Source: Rhyacophila brunnea
Taxonomy: Eukaryota > Arthropoda > Insecta > Trichoptera > Rhyacophilidae
Direction of reading: 5' to 3'
NCBI GenBank assembly: GCA_022495005.1
Contig: JAGYXB010001002.1
Span: forward strand, 1,488,001-1,552,000
Length of the DNA: 64,000 bases
The notes beneath the pieces are model-generated. The model ran no database searches and had not been told where the DNA came from. It saw nothing but the letters and a program-made list of their open reading frames with translations. The translations under genes were made by a program, and so were the position numbers. Shown here in pieces: positions 1 through 12,045 of the stretch; within the stretch, counting starts at the first letter, position 1, and each line of letters begins with the position of its first letter.

Positions 1-400
1 TTTATTATTAATAACCATGCCCTTGCTTTTTTGTACAAGGTGGTTGGGTGGGTTAGTTGCATTGATGTGGGGCTAATTAGGTTTCTCCATTTTTTTCTTT
101 AATTTTCTTTATGGCCAGGATTAAATATTTTGTGTAGTGTTCTTGTGTTGTTCTATTGCTTAGTACTTCGAGAGGCTTTTGGAGGTCAATTTCATGATTA
201 TGCTGTCTACACCGAGTCCTGAGAGTCCATCGCTCCCTTTCTAGTATATGGCAGTCGTTGATGACATGCCACACAGTTTGAGATGTGTTGCCGTCACATG
301 GACAACAGTCATCATCCCTCAATTTAAATCTTTTTAGATAAGCTCGCACCGCTCCGTGGCCTGTTAGTATCTGTGTGAGTTCGACTTGTACTTTACAATA
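1..400 (-). pseudogene. LINE 3' end: C-terminal tail after RNase H-like region, plus 3' UTR
   Basis: A minus-strand open frame ends at 77. It reads through LTGHGAVRAYLKRFKL, then a Cys/His cluster (DDDCCPCDG, then WHVINDC about 12 residues later). This arrangement is typical of the C-terminal tail of jockey/R1/I-type LINEs, downstream of the reverse transcriptase and RNase H. The frame extends beyond the first Met to about 395, so the Met is not a real start. The reverse transcriptase itself is absent, so this is a truncated, dead copy. The 76 bases after the stop are 3' UTR, and the stretch 11-41 reappears in a SINE near 44.4 kb. Clade assignment is inference. Confidence 0.7.
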
Positions 401-772
401 ATAATTAATACTTATATTTTATAATTCAATATTGTTTTACGATTAACTGAAATAGCCCATTCCTTCTGTTTTTATCATTGAGGATATTATAAATTATTAT
501 ATTATGTATTACCAAATATAATTTTGAACATATTTAAGTAGGTATACCAGAGGAGATAGATGACATTTATTTGATCACTTACTGGCAAACTAACTAATAA
601 ACTAAGCCGGCGGGTCACAGGACATGAATTTACAGCTGACCAACAACCCCGGTACGGTATGTCACTGCCTGTAGGGTTAGTAGGTATCTACGTATTTAAA
701 AACATGTAATTATATATAATAGTTTTTAATACAAATGAATTCTTCAATAATTATTGTTCCTTTATAATAATT
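401..772. other. AT-rich spacer, nothing recognised
   Basis: AT-rich sequence with no open frame of note and no repeat end that I could match elsewhere in the window. Confidence 0.5.
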
Positions 773-814
773 ATGGTCTGTCTCTTTTCAAATAGAATTT
801 GCTCTACTTTAATG

Positions 815-1800
815 ATGACTACGATACGATCTCTTCTTGGTCGTGCACTCATGGCTGAGGATCGTGACCGCCATCCTTTGAGCGACCAAGACTTTCCATC
901 CTTCTCGATCTTCCGCTTCTCTCAGGGCAGAATGGATGGTGCCCCCAGTCAGCTCTTTCACTTGGTCGCTCTATCGCGCAGACGCTCTCCCTCTGCTTCG
1001 CCTTCCCTGGAGGCTACCCAAAACTACCAGGTTGTACGGTCCGCGCCTGACAATATGTCCAAAAAACTGCAGAATTCTTCTCAGACATATCGTCGAGAGC
1101 CGTTCCTTTATCTTCAGTCCCTGGATGATTGACTGGTTCGTCCTGTGCTCCGTCCAAGAAATGCAAAGCATTCGGCGCCAACACCACATCTCAAAGGCAT
1201 CAATTGCCTTCCGTTATCTTGCCTTCAGGGTCCACGACTCGACTCCGTATAGGAATATAGAGAACATTAATGTTTGCACAAGCATCATTTTTGTGGCAAT
1301 CGAAATTCCCCGATCTTTCCATATAGTGGTAAGGCGTGTCATCGCACTTTTTGCAATTTGTGTGCGCCTTCTTATTTCCGCTTCGCATCCGCCCTTTCCA
1401 CTGATGGTCAATCCAAGATATACAAACTCGTCGACTGTTTCGAGGTTTTGGAGTGTACTTGGTGTTGGTAGAAGGTTGGCCCGATCAACAACCATTAACT
1501 TGGTTTTATTCCCATTATTATTCCGCCTTGCCAATGATCTAGGGCTCTTCGCATTATATGCTCTCCATATATATTGAATAACTGGGGAGATAAAACACAT
1601 CCCTGACGAACTCCCTTCTCGGTTCGGAAACTCTCAGAAAACGCACTATTTACTCTCACCTTTGTGTGGCTATTGTTATATAAGTTTTTGATGAGACAGG
1701 TAAGGTGTGATGGAACTCCCATTTCCAGAAGTACCTTCCACATACAGTTCCATCTTACGCAGTCAAATGCCTTCTGGTAGTCAATAAAGCATAACATCAT
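815..1800 (-). pseudogene. RTE/BovB-like LINE reverse transcriptase, 3' half, broken
   Basis: Minus-strand frames together spell the second half of a LINE reverse transcriptase. At 1800-1495 the frame contains FIDYQKAFDCVRW (motif A, catalytic Asp) and GVRQGCVLSPQLFNIY (motif B). The frame at 1600-1214 continues directly into VDEFVYLGLTISG and ending SIFLYGVESWTL. The frame at 1189-971 holds the RTE-type C-terminus (MWCWRRMLCISWTEHRTN, then FFGHIVRR), and a shifted frame near 945-815 reads ALREAEDREGWK. The YADD catalytic box expected between motif B and the YLG motif is missing, apparently by deletion, and at least three frame changes are needed. The copy cannot be active. The WCWRR...PWT-type tail is characteristic of the RTE clade. 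Confidence 0.75.
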
Positions 1801-2336
1801 AGGATATCTAGACTAAAACAAGTTGACCTTTCCAAACTCTATTACATTAACCCATGATTTTATTCGATTACCAAAGAGGTTTCAAGAATTCTTGCAGAGC
1901 TCTTGACAGATCTTGCGGAGCCCCACAGTGTAACACTTGACCTTAAGAGGGTTATGTAATTATATCATTTTAAAACAAAAAATATCCGAGCATGATACTT
2001 AGTACATTGAAGGTAACAGAATACAGTGCGTACGATCGGCAGTGACCGCTGTACACCGTCACCAGATATTATTGCAGACTGAGAGGCGAACACGTCAGTT
2101 GTTTGCGCGGGAGAGCAGATTCGAGTACCGGCGGCTTATGTTCCCCTAAAAGTTTTTCTACCGCTTTGTTTTGAATAATCGCTATGACACGAGATTATTC
2201 AGATTGAAGAGAGACTGGGGAGGCTTTCATGCATGGAATTATTTGCGCTTTAATGGCTTACTTGTAATAAATACAATTATCGACATTGAAAATTTTAATC
2301 TATATACCTACTTTCTTTTGCACTTTTATATACGAT
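1801..2336. other. Unassigned spacer with a GC-richer patch
   Basis: The sequence is mostly AT-rich. About 2030-2150 is distinctly richer in G+C and CpG and contains a TCAGT word (near 2096) of the arthropod initiator type. That would fit a promoter or 5' UTR, but no coding exon follows, so it remains unassigned. Confidence 0.3.
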
Positions 2337-2742
2337 TAGAGGTTGTGATTTCTCGACTTTTTTCATTTCTCAAGTTTCGAGAATAATAGTTTCCTCAAGA
2401 ATTCTCGATATTCTCGAGAAAGCTAATAAATTCCATTCACAATAAAAGTCGATACGTTTTATTAGCTCCTCCGGTCAAGAAATTTGTTTATGTACCAGGA
2501 AATTTGACAAATTTCATTCGTCGAGAAATCGAGAGCTTTTTTAGTTCTTTCGGTTAAAATTTTTATTAACGCAGGAATTTCGAAAACTCCGCAAACAACC
2601 AAAGTTGAGGGATTTGTTTTAGCTCTTTCAGCCAATAATTCGGCAGCTTGATTTATCGAGAATATCATTGATAATTTCACGAGAAATGAGAATTCTCGAA
2701 ATTTTGGCAAATTAATTTCTCAAGATTTCATCACAAAATATA
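2337..2742. mobile_element. Short non-autonomous DNA element, TAGAGGTTGTGAT ends
   Basis: The left end reads TAGAGGTTGTGAT and the right end is a decayed inverse (ATCACAAAATATA). The interior is full of TTCTCGAGAA-like words in both orientations, so it can fold on itself. The right ~130 bp matches a second copy at 17490-17618, which keeps the intact right end ATCACAACCTCTA. No convincing target duplication is visible. A hAT-type origin is possible from the TAG start, but this is a weak guess. Confidence 0.45.
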
Positions 2743-2764
2743 TATTATAGGATTGTGATAAATC

Positions 2765-3427
2765 TTAAACTTAGTGATCTTTCGTGCGATCAAAAGTCTC
2801 CACCCATCACGATCTTCTGCTTCACTCAGGACATATTGAAGTCTGCCCTCGCTGATCCTCGCTGACATGATCGCTACATCGAGGTTTTTCCTCCGCTTCG
2901 CATTCCCTGGAGACTACCCAAAACAACGAACCTCTACAGATTGTGCGATTCTCGACGAACAATATGTCCGAAAAATTACGGAAGGTGTTTTATACATCGA
3001 TAACCATTCCTTTATCCCGAGTCGCTGGATGATTGACTGGGGGCTTATGTTGTAACTTGCGAGTTGAAGTCGCCCGGTCGACATGACGTCATATATGACA
3101 TCATTGTGACGTACTACCGGAGTGATAATAGCATTCGAGAAATTAACGCTACTCAAATACTGGCGTTATTAATTGTCCCCATACACAAATAGGTGTTTCA
3201 GTATAATAATATCTACGGTGAGCCGTGTGCTTGGGCGGCTTGAGCGGCTCACCGCGATGCGCGTATTGAGCTTACGTCACAATTACGTTATATCGTCGGG
3301 TGACTTCATGTCACAAGTTATAACATAGGGCACCTGGTTCGTTCTATGCTTCCAAGAAATACAAAGCATTTGGTGTCAACACCACATTTCCAAAACATCA
3401 ATAATCTTCGGTTCCTTTGCCCTCAGG
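2765..3427 (-). pseudogene. RTE-like LINE C-terminal fragment, second copy
   Basis: This aligns base by base, with many changes, to the LINE at 815-1200: the two share the stretch encoding FFGHIVRR and VVLGSLQG and the segment GATGATTGACTGG. It is more decayed, with stops in every frame. It is split by an unrelated 293-bp inverted-repeat element (3041-3333); on the other side the LINE resumes with TGGTTCGTTCTATGCTTCC, matching 1134-1156. Confidence 0.65.
3041..3333. mobile_element. 293-bp TIR element inserted in a LINE fragment
   Basis: The ends are inverted: GGGCTTATGTTGTAACTTG on the left, and on the right the reverse complement of a sequence ending CAAGTTATAACATAGGGCAC. Similarity continues inward for about 45 bp (GAAGTCGCCCG against GAAGTCACCCG). 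Comparison with the LINE copy at 815-1200 shows that GACTGGTTCG is continuous there, so the insertion point is certain and CTGG (or CTG) is duplicated at 3037-3040 and 3334-3337. An internal hairpin with GTGAGCCG/CGGCTCAC arms lies near 3220-3256. There is no coding capacity. The superfamily is unclear, since a 3-4 bp duplication of this sequence is not diagnostic. Confidence 0.7.
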
Positions 3428-3899
3428 GTATAATTTAATCTTATAGTTTTAGATTAGATTAGATTTTTTAATGTTAGTAATACATTTAAAATTCCCTTAT
3501 ATATTATAGCAGTGGTGATTATTGAACGTTTGGTTTGATTTGTGAAAAAAATTTATGTATATTTTTTTTAACAATACAAGGCAATTACGACGAATATTGC
3601 TAATTGTCTTTTTTATTTCGTCATCATTTACACAAAAGTTGATCAATATTACTGTTATAATGCGGAGTATCTGGGCGTTCAAAGTGTGAAGGTATCTAAT
3701 CAGTAATCACAGATGTTGTACATATAAGGTGGAATCTTGTTTAGGTTCCAGTGCCATTTTTAATACAACAACCTTCCAAACTAACACTCAGTTTGAGGCA
3801 AATAATAATATTTTACGCGGATAAGTAGATAATCATTTCTTCATCCCAAAGGGTACAAATACATCTAAGTATTTATAAATAAATATATTCATTGAAATT
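3428..3899. other. AT-rich spacer, nothing recognised
   Basis: No repeat ends or coding frames stood out. A short open frame at 3497-3682 has no recognisable motif. Confidence 0.5.
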
Positions 3900-3990
3900 A
3901 TAAACAAAAATTAAACCTGACCTAGCCCGAGATTCGAAACCACGGTCTACAGATCACAAGTCGAACGTTTTAATCTCTGTTCCATTGGGG
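3900..3990 (-). repeat. tRNA-like SINE head (degenerate)
   Basis: On the minus strand the sequence begins CCCCCAATGGAACAGAGATT (A-box-like) and carries GTGGTTTCGAATCTCGG (B-box-like, close to GGTTCGANTCC) about 35 bases later, followed by a non-tRNA tail. The cloverleaf stems do not pair well, so this is not a working tRNA gene. A tRNA-derived SINE is the best reading. Confidence 0.4.
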
Positions 3991-4552
3991 GCGTATATAA
4001 ATTATTAGGTACAATGATTTTTATTTTCCTATATTATTTACTCGTTTTTTTTTTATTCCAATACATAAACTTTGTCAGTTGCTGGCAATTTTAATTAGAA
4101 AAGGAAATTTGAATAATGTAAAAAAGGGGAAAATACCCCGATTTTCCAAACTAAGTAGGCTTATAATAGAAAATGTAGGGCGGAAAATTGCAGTAGACAT
4201 TTTCATTATATTATGTTACGTCGATGTAAAAAGATGTTTTCTTTTCAGAAATAGAAAAGATTGCTATATATTATTATCATTATATTAACATTGTTCATAA
4301 ATATTTTAAATGGTTTCATATACAGTCTTGCAACAAAAAAATTATATAAATACATAGTAAAGGTTTTTTCTGAATAATCAGGATTAAATGTGGTATTTTA
4401 TTATGAACGTCTAAAAAACTAGAAAAAATATCAGGTGGCAGTGCCACCTGTCATTTTTTTTGGATGTGGCTCATACTTGTTTATCTGTCAAGCGGTGACG
4501 CGTAGCTGATGGTTCTTTCTAATCCATAATGTTTATATTTTTTGATTGATTG
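3991..4552. other. AT-rich spacer with a 17-bp perfect palindrome
   Basis: Mostly featureless. At 4434-4450 lies AGGTGGCAGTGCCACCT, its own reverse complement around the central base. The same word with similar left flank occurs near 13928 (CAGGTGGCAGTGCCAACT), which suggests a dispersed repeat end. Confidence 0.4.
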
Positions 4553-4680
4553 TGTGTCGGATAACACTCTAATTTCTTATCTAAACACCACTTGGTCGAT
4601 TTTTTAACATTCTCAGTTCCATTTAAAATCTTATCAATTTAAATCAAGCATATTTTTTATATAAATTGATATTTTTAGAG
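4553..4680. repeat. Dispersed repeat, copy 1 (second copy at 50463-50592)
   Basis: About 128 bp that match 50463-50592 with roughly two thirds identity. Shared blocks include GGATAA, CTAATTTC, TATCTA, CACTT, GATTTTTTAACA and TATATAAATTGA in the same order. There is no open frame. The element type is unknown. Confidence 0.5.
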
Positions 4681-4683
4681 TTA

Positions 4684-4725
4684 CGCCACGGTATACTCCC
4701 GCATAACGGGTATGGAAACGTGGCG
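4684..4725. other. Imperfect 42-base hairpin
   Basis: CGCCACG at 4684-4690 pairs with CGTGGCG at 4719-4725. Inside it, ATACTCCCG pairs imperfectly with CGGGTAT around a CATAA loop. It directly follows the dispersed repeat at 4553-4680 and may be its terminal structure; hairpins near the end are a Helitron feature, but no CTRR terminus is visible. Confidence 0.4.
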
Positions 4726-5837
4726 GGTGTTGGAAGACACAGTTGTAAAATCATTAAAAAGATTTATTTTATTTATTATATTATCAAGATTAACTTTAGG
4801 TAGAAATATGCCGTCTTATTAATTGGTACATATTATTTTATGGTTATATTTTAATATTAACATAATTTTATCTAATGCTCCGAGCTTTTTCATTATTAAG
4901 CATTTTTTTAATACAAAGTTTGTTTAATTTCTATGCGTTAAAAATTTAGGCCGAAAAGAAAATTACTTTTGTGCATTATGAGATAACTATTTTTTCACCC
5001 CCAAAACTCATTTAACGGTAAGCCTCCACTTTTCTCAATCATTGTGTAAAATGATTCCAAATTGCTTTTCTTTTATGGCAAATTGACATCTTAGGGGGTG
5101 AAAAAAAATTAAACAGGTAGTGGTTCCCTCATAATATAGAAGCTTACAAGCATTCAAAATCGAATCGGAAATGAGTCTATCGGCATATTATAAATCGTAA
5201 TGAATTCATAATTGAAGTGTTTTCGAGGGAACCTTTATTGAGTTATTCCCTATGATGCACCCGGCAATAATTAGATTTAATGGCGAAATTATTCCGCTAA
5301 GGAAACTAAAATCCAATATTTGAAAGAAAAAAAAAATGTAATTAGTATTTGTAGAGAATCATATTATGAGGTAACTACCCACCTACCTACCTATAGATGT
5401 ATAGTATACACATATATTATCCAACAACGAGAAATCGGAGATAACATCAAGTCGCTGTAATGGCACGTAGAAGACTTCTAGTGACATCCCTGTCAGTGCG
5501 TCAACGCATGCTAGAGGCGTGTTTAAATAATGTTCTAAAGCTCTCTTTTTAGATGCTACTCATTTTATTCTTCGCAATAAACCTGAAGTTTACTAATAAT
5601 AATTATAATATCACTCCTAATCGTTTTAGACATTTTTTATCATAAAAAGCTTCAAATTACGTTAATTGACAGATCCGTATACTACAGAAGCGTAAATTGA
5701 AATGATAAATTTAAGGGCGTTCCTTATTTGAAAAACGGATGTGTGATAAGCTATACTGGAGGGGATTCTTGATTCATAGTTTTAACACGTTGACGAGAAG
5801 TTTTTATTTGACAGTACATATAATACATATCACCATC
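4726..5837. other. AT-rich spacer, nothing recognised
   Basis: No recognisable repeat ends or coding frames. Confidence 0.5.
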
Positions 5838-6060
5838 ATCATAAGTGGCTCAACAACCCAAGGTGGGTCCTAGCCGCCTTCAAGACCAGAACCAGTGTCT
5901 TCCAGATGTCTTGTTGACACTTATGTCAATAGACCTCCAACAATCCCGTCTGGCATTTAAGTTTCTCCTTAGCGATTGAGTACTGTCCACTCTTGATACA
6001 TGGCCCGCCCATCGAAATATACCAAGTTTGACAAATGCGGAGATACATTCTTATTAGAAG
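5838..6060 (-). pseudogene. LINE 3' terminus with GAT-rich tail
   Basis: Minus-strand translation gives LGIFRWAGHVSRVD, then after one stop LGPTLGC-stop, followed by a microsatellite tail of ATGATGATGG type. The RWAGHVxR motif followed by a short tail and (GAT)n is the standard 3' terminus of RTE/CR1-like LINEs in insects. Only the last ~70 codons remain. Confidence 0.6.
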
Positions 6061-6599
6061 AGGTTATAGAGCTCCAGATTATGCAAAAGTAGCAATTATT
6101 CTCCTTCTAGTATGGAGATTTATATCCTATGTATCACCTTTCTCTCGAATATAATATAGAGCGCACGCTCATCGGCCTTGGTGGCAATCCAGTCAGTATT
6201 GGTCGGATCAGCGTCTTGTACCTACATTAGATTTTTTTACGACGGGAGAGGATGTGAGACTTTAGCTAATTTTATAGACCAGAGCAGCACCCATTCGCTG
6301 TTATGACTCTACATAGTACATATTATTACTGTTTATATAGTACCTATGTCATCGTATATCATCTGAATGACATACTAGAATGACATATTCTTATATACAC
6401 ACTAGAATATACTAGAATATGAGAAGAAGGTACCCATATAATAATTAAAAATATTTTTTTGTAATTTACTTTATTTTTGTACTTATCTTGGGACCCAGAT
6501 TCATACCATTAAGCATTGAAATTGGTTCAGTGGTTTTTATATAATATCTAGTAAAATATAAAATTATGTATAAATATGAATATATTGGAATAATTTGGG
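6061..6599. other. AT-rich spacer, nothing recognised
   Basis: No clear feature. A moderately GC-richer patch near 6160-6260 has no open frame. Confidence 0.4.
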
Positions 6600-6648
6600 A
6601 GTGCGGTGCATTCTCAGCAAATATGGACGAATGGACCGCACGCCACTG
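6600..6648. repeat. Solitary hAT-type terminal inverted repeat
   Basis: Read on the minus strand from 6648, the sequence starts CAGTGGCGTGCGGTCCAT, a classical hAT terminus. I could not find the partner end or a matching 8-bp duplication of ATAGGTAC, so only one end of an element is supported. Confidence 0.4.
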
Positions 6649-8440
6649 ATAGGTACTGACTGCTAAAAGCTTCAAAGGTTGGCATGAAAAATTAAACAGG
6701 CATAAGTAGGTACGCTATTTAACAAAATTATTATTTCTCTGTGATATCTTATGCTATCAGTTTCAATTGAAGAAATACAATTAATGTTATCAGCCCTTTC
6801 TTTGATTGTTCAAAGTGACAATTAAATATTGTATCTGTGTTTTATCAAAGAAATAAGAAGGTTTTGAATAGATTGTAATTGTAAACTAAATCTTATTATT
6901 TTTATGGACAGACGGGATAATAATGAAATAAAATGAGCACCGTCTGAATAAATGTATTGATTGTGGAGTAAGAAATAAACAAACACTTTATTAAATAACT
7001 ACATTGTAAAACTGCATTATAATATTTTGGTTTTGAAATAAAGTTTTTGTTAATTATATATTCTATAAAGGATTAACTAAACTTCTTAGAATTAATAATA
7101 GTTAGTTTAAATTAACCCTCAATTGCATGGTGTTGCCTTTCAGCAACAAACTGTATTATTCTTAAAGTATATTAATTGTTTGATTAAAATTTTATTTAAA
7201 AGCTTTCAGTTTGGACAAAGTGTTCTGACAAAATAGTTATAGTTTGTATTTGCAGGTGCCACTATGTTAATTTATAATAATATTAAAAATTAAACGTGAT
7301 CGACTAGGAAAGAAATATGCAGGTATAATAAAGGGTTGTCATCACGCATTTATGGCTCAATGGAATAATTTTATCAAGAGTATATATAATTTACTATTAT
7401 GAAGTTATTTAAAACAGATCAAAAATATACATGATCAATTTTATTTTAGCTAAAAATATTTGGTATTTTTTATGTACGAATACATATTATTTGAAATTGG
7501 TGAACCGGTTTTTTCAGTAAATATGTCATGAATCGATAGTAAATGTATTGAATAATAACATATTATTGGATCGTCACTGTCAATTTTTTTGTACTTCGTA
7601 TCAAAAATAATCTTAAAATATTTGCTGTCAATCCTTTATAAAAATGATGAAAATGTTTTAATGATTTTGAAGTAAAGCTATTTTTGTTATACTACTTTAA
7701 CTTTAACGAAGTTATAGTCGACCGTCCTGAAGATGGGTTTATAGGCCGACACAGCTGTTCACGTAGGTACATCACTCAGTTAGAGTAGATTTAACAAAGT
7801 AACTTTGTTTCGAAACCATTATAATGGAGTTCTGCCACGTAAACACCAATTCATGAATATGCATAGGGCATTATAATTATTATTACAAGATAAAAAGAAC
7901 TTTTTATATACAACGTTTTTAAATTTTCTGTTGAATCATATAAACTTGACTTGACTAGCTTAAACGATCAAAAAAAAATTGTACTTGATAGAAATACTGA
8001 ATAATGAAATGTCATTTCATATTGATTTCCATAGTAACGCACGTATATATTAATAATTTAGTTGCTAGGACCAATAATGGTATCGAAATAACTTTTAATA
8101 CAAAACAGAATTAACTGAAAATGAATTAAATTCTATTTAAAGATGGCTAAAAGTATTAAAAAATGCATTGGTATCGTGTTCTGATATATTCTAAAAGTTT
8201 CAAATGTCTAGCTAGTAGGGAAATTAGTTAAACATCGATTGCAAGATTTGTACCGGACAAACAGCCACCGGACAAATAAGAATACGAGCTAAGAAAAACG
8301 TTGTAAAAATGAATGTCCACCTTTTAGCTTGTTTGGAAAACTTTTCGAATTGGTTGTAAATATTTACTATCATCGTCTCTATAATCAATTATGGATTTTG
8401 ACTGCCTTGCGAAGAGGAACAGTTTTTTTTTTACGGAAAT
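6649..8440. other. AT-rich spacer, nothing recognised
   Basis: About 1.8 kb without open frames above 60 codons or repeat ends that I could pair. Confidence 0.5.
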
Positions 8441-8525
8441 GTGAAATTATTAGATGATGGATGTGAACCTGTGACTCCTGTCTTTAGAAGCGGATATTTG
8501 GCACTCAATCATGGCGTACGCTATG
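8441..8525 (-). repeat. tRNA-like SINE head (degenerate)
   Basis: On the minus strand there is TGATTGAGTGCC (A-box-like), then CCGCTTCTAAAGACAGGAGT, then CAGGTTCACATCC (B-box-like). A related, more decayed copy occurs on the minus strand at about 11975-12045, where GTCCGCTTCTAAACCAG is shared. The stems do not form a full cloverleaf. Confidence 0.4.
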
Positions 8526-10768
8526 AATAACTTAGCTGAGGTGGTATATTTTATCCATATAATAACTCTAAACTTGGTAGGTTTATCATAATATGAAATT
8601 AATAAGTATACAACAATAAAAAACAAAAAAATAATTATTCTTGACTCGAATGACCCCTAGTATTATAATATTTTGTTAACATTACATAAATTTAATTGAA
8701 AGCGTTTGAAGTTTTTACAGCGAATGCTTTTTACATCTCTTCGGAGCGTCCCCGTTTTACATTGAGTTATCGAAATTAGATTACATCTTCGAAATTATTT
8801 ACCATAAAGCCCAAAAAGAGGAGACGGACAAAAAATATGCCTTCCTCAATTACAGAGTTTAATTAACCCTTTGTTCTGGGCAGAAAGAGCCTCGCTGCGA
8901 GACAGAAAAGCAAAAAGCATTAAAGGGGGTAAAAATTACATCTAATAATAGTTTGAAAAAATACTTGACGCGAGAATCTCTCGATTTGTCGCTCCCTCGA
9001 TTTTTCTCCGCCACTCTGGCACTCAATTCAATTCAACTCAACAAAATAAACTTAATTATATGATACTTAAATGAGTGTTGCCCCCCTCTCTCGGTACCCC
9101 CATGCTCGATACCAAGGGCAGTGCTGGGCGGGTAAAATGAATTGCGCCTAAATAAATTATATTTTAGGCAGTGAAAGGCAACTTATGTTTATACTAGGGT
9201 TTATAAATCGGGATTTTATAACACAGCTTGATTTCTAGATCCAAAAATTCCGGGTTAATTCAGGATTACTTTCTATAATATATTATTTCCAAAGTCAATG
9301 ATAAACAATTAAAAAACACGTTATAAAATGTGAATTCGTTAATCTAGATTCGGTATGAACATGATATTGTTCGATTTGATTTAAGTAGGCACTAAAAAGG
9401 GGAAAAATCGATGTTTATTTAATAAATTTAAAATACATTAAAATTATTTAAACAATATTTATATACATAGGAGAAAACTGAATAAAGTTAATTTTAATGC
9501 TTCATATATAATAAACCTTTCATAAAGTAACGTTTTGTTTAAATTGTAAGTTTATAAAATATTTTCGTTTTTCACGTTGTTAGATACTTATTGATTAATT
9601 AAAACATTTTAATGTATGGCAACAACAAATTGTCGCAAATTTCTACTAAGCGCCACTGGTTGGATATGCATTCGCCTTAACCCTACTAGATTAAAATAAG
9701 GTGCGTAACTCCATTATCTTCTCGTGTTCAAGAAGTACGCAGGGTTAATTATTAGTACTGTGATTTTATATGGAATCACGCTATTATCTTTTATCAGAGA
9801 ATAGTTTATGGTAAAGAGTGTTTTGCAGTATTGTCAGATGAAATTTCCAAAATTTAGTAGATTGTAAAAAATGTAAGAAAATCTTTATTTGATGAAAAAA
9901 ATTATGGCTTTCAAATCGTGCCATTATCATAATTTTTTAAATCACGCAAGTGTGACTTTTAATCGAATCTATATCCATATTATTATCAGTAGATCTAATG
10001 AAGTTTCAGCAAACATAGCAACACCGGGTCACTATTAATTGTTTTGTAAACTCATTACAAAATGGAAGACGGCAAGAAATTAACAAACAAAATTATTCGT
10101 TTATAGAACATTCATGACAATATGAAATGCTACATATTAATTGATATTCAGATTATAAAAATATAAAAAAGTCTGAAAACATAAACATACATTCGTTGTC
10201 CATTTTTTAAACTTAGCGTTCATACAATATTTTATACATAATAATATATGCACTGTAGTGTTTTTTTATAAAAGATTGTTCTTAAAAGAACAGCAATAAA
10301 ATATATTTGTTAAAAAATATCTTTATAACTCTAATACCGGCTTTAAAATAGACTGAGATAGCATTTTTTTTTTATTTACTAGACTTTAAACTGCAATATT
10401 AAAAAAAAAAATGTGTGACCACCGTTCGATGATCATGATCTTTATTTAAGTGCGCTCATTTAGTACGTCACTGCACATGAAGGGTTGCTTGTTATGCTTT
10501 ACGGGCGGCATAGACGGAGTTGTAATTACAAGGACGGCGAGAAGCGAAGGGGGCTAAATTTGATTTGACCAAGTCTAGAACATACAGGAAATAGTAATAA
10601 TCATCATAATTATATTCCATCAATAGAAAATTTTGCAAGCAATTGAGTTAAACACAAGTAAAAAGTCATATCGTGTCATAAACAAAGACAGAACAATTGT
10701 CCGCGTTAAGTCTGCACACTTTGTAAGTGCGGGTAGGGTGAGTTAATCATTCTACGTGGCACCATAGG
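8526..10768. other. AT-rich spacer with a possible solitary hAT end
   Basis: Long AT-rich stretch. GCGCCACTGG at 9651-9659 resembles the right end of a hAT element, but no partner or target duplication was found. A CpG-containing patch lies near 8960-9130 without an open frame. Confidence 0.4.
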
Positions 10769-11039
10769 CAGTGACGTCCCTAGAGTCAAAATGCCGCCCC
10801 AGTTTTTATACAGTGATTTCATCAACATTTATTCATGTAGCAGGCCAATGGAAGTAAACTAGACATCGAAAATCTGACTAAATACAGTCCTGTTAAACCT
10901 TTTATTTTGGGTAGTTAATACATTTTGTTTGCAACCAGTGAGCTGATTTTTTTAAATGGAAAGATTGTCACTAAGTTTATGTAGCTATTTCTATATAAAC
11001 TAAATGATTCTCCTCAATTTGCCCCACGGATCGTCACTG
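10769..11039. mobile_element. 271-bp hAT-like non-autonomous element
   Basis: The left end is CAGTGACGTCCC and the right end is the inverse, GGATCGTCACTG. The 8 bases on either side are ACCATAGG and GCTATAGG, a 6-of-8 match consistent with an old hAT-type 8-bp target duplication. There is no open frame. TIR similarity fades after about 10 bp, so the element is old. Confidence 0.5.
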
Positions 11040-11974
11040 GCTATAGGCGATTCCTGAGTGTATTGGCATTGTTCGCTACAGTGCCTGTGTTAATGCTAGT
11101 GAACAATACCACTACCAATAGTTGTAAGACGCTTTTGCGTTACTCATAGTGGCACTGTGGAATAATTTACTCTTACCTTCTAGAATATCGACACGTTTCA
11201 TGTCAATAATTAAACCAAAGGATATTATCAAACAATGTTGACTTTAGCATAAATATGCCTACAAACTTTCTCTTGGTGATATAAATGGAATGCCACTTGT
11301 AATAAGATTGACAATTTTACGAAATGCATCAGTAATATGAAACACACAGGGATCTCAGAAATGATGGGAACTGAAAATTCTAATGGGTGTGGATTAACAG
11401 GCACGAGGCAACCGATCTTAAGTGTGGAAGAATATGGTATACACTTAAACACGTATTAAGAATACGCTTGTCTTTCGTTTTGAGAACTGCTCTCCGTTTA
11501 TGCACTGATGCTCATTCAATATTAGTGTATTTGAAGGTTGCTACACTCACTATTGCACGTCTATAATGTGTGGTTCATTTTTGTAGGACACTCACACATT
11601 CAAAATCATGCGTCAAAATGTAGTGTATTGGGGTATAGCCTATCGGAATTATATTCATTAATCCGTTCTACGGAAACACATCTTTATTAATATGTAATAA
11701 ATAAATACATTATTTCTAACATAAGCGTCACATCACGTTTTCCGAATGAGTAAAATCTAAAATAATCTTTACTTATTGCATAATATGTAATGTATGTAAT
11801 ATCCACTTAACATATTATAAATTTTCAGAAATTATATTAAATTTTGAATTGATTAATATTACTAAATAAGTATTATTTTTTGGGTGGCTTGTTGTTTCGA
11901 GAACCGGAGAGAAATTTCCTATAAGATTTGATTGCGAAAAGTAATTCAACCTAGAACTCAAAATATACACTGAA
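11040..11974. other. AT-rich spacer, nothing recognised
   Basis: No coding motif in the short open frame at 11228-11452; no paired repeat ends. Confidence 0.5.
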
Positions 11975-12045
11975 AAACATGTGAATTTGATACCCACTGG
12001 TTTAGAAGCGGACATTTATGTGACTCAACCACTCAACCCAACACA
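11975..12045 (-). repeat. tRNA-like SINE head, second decayed copy
   Basis: The minus strand reads GGTTGAGTGGTTGAGTCACA, then GTCCGCTTCTAAACCAGTGG, related to the copy at 8441-8525. The B-box is eroded (AAATTCACATG). Confidence 0.35.

Noticed and set aside
773..1577. Plus-strand open frames up to 213 codons
   Set aside because: Complement of a LINE reverse transcriptase pseudogene on the minus strand.
9651..9658. hAT right end (CGCCACTG)
   Set aside because: Eight bases without a partner end or target duplication are not enough.
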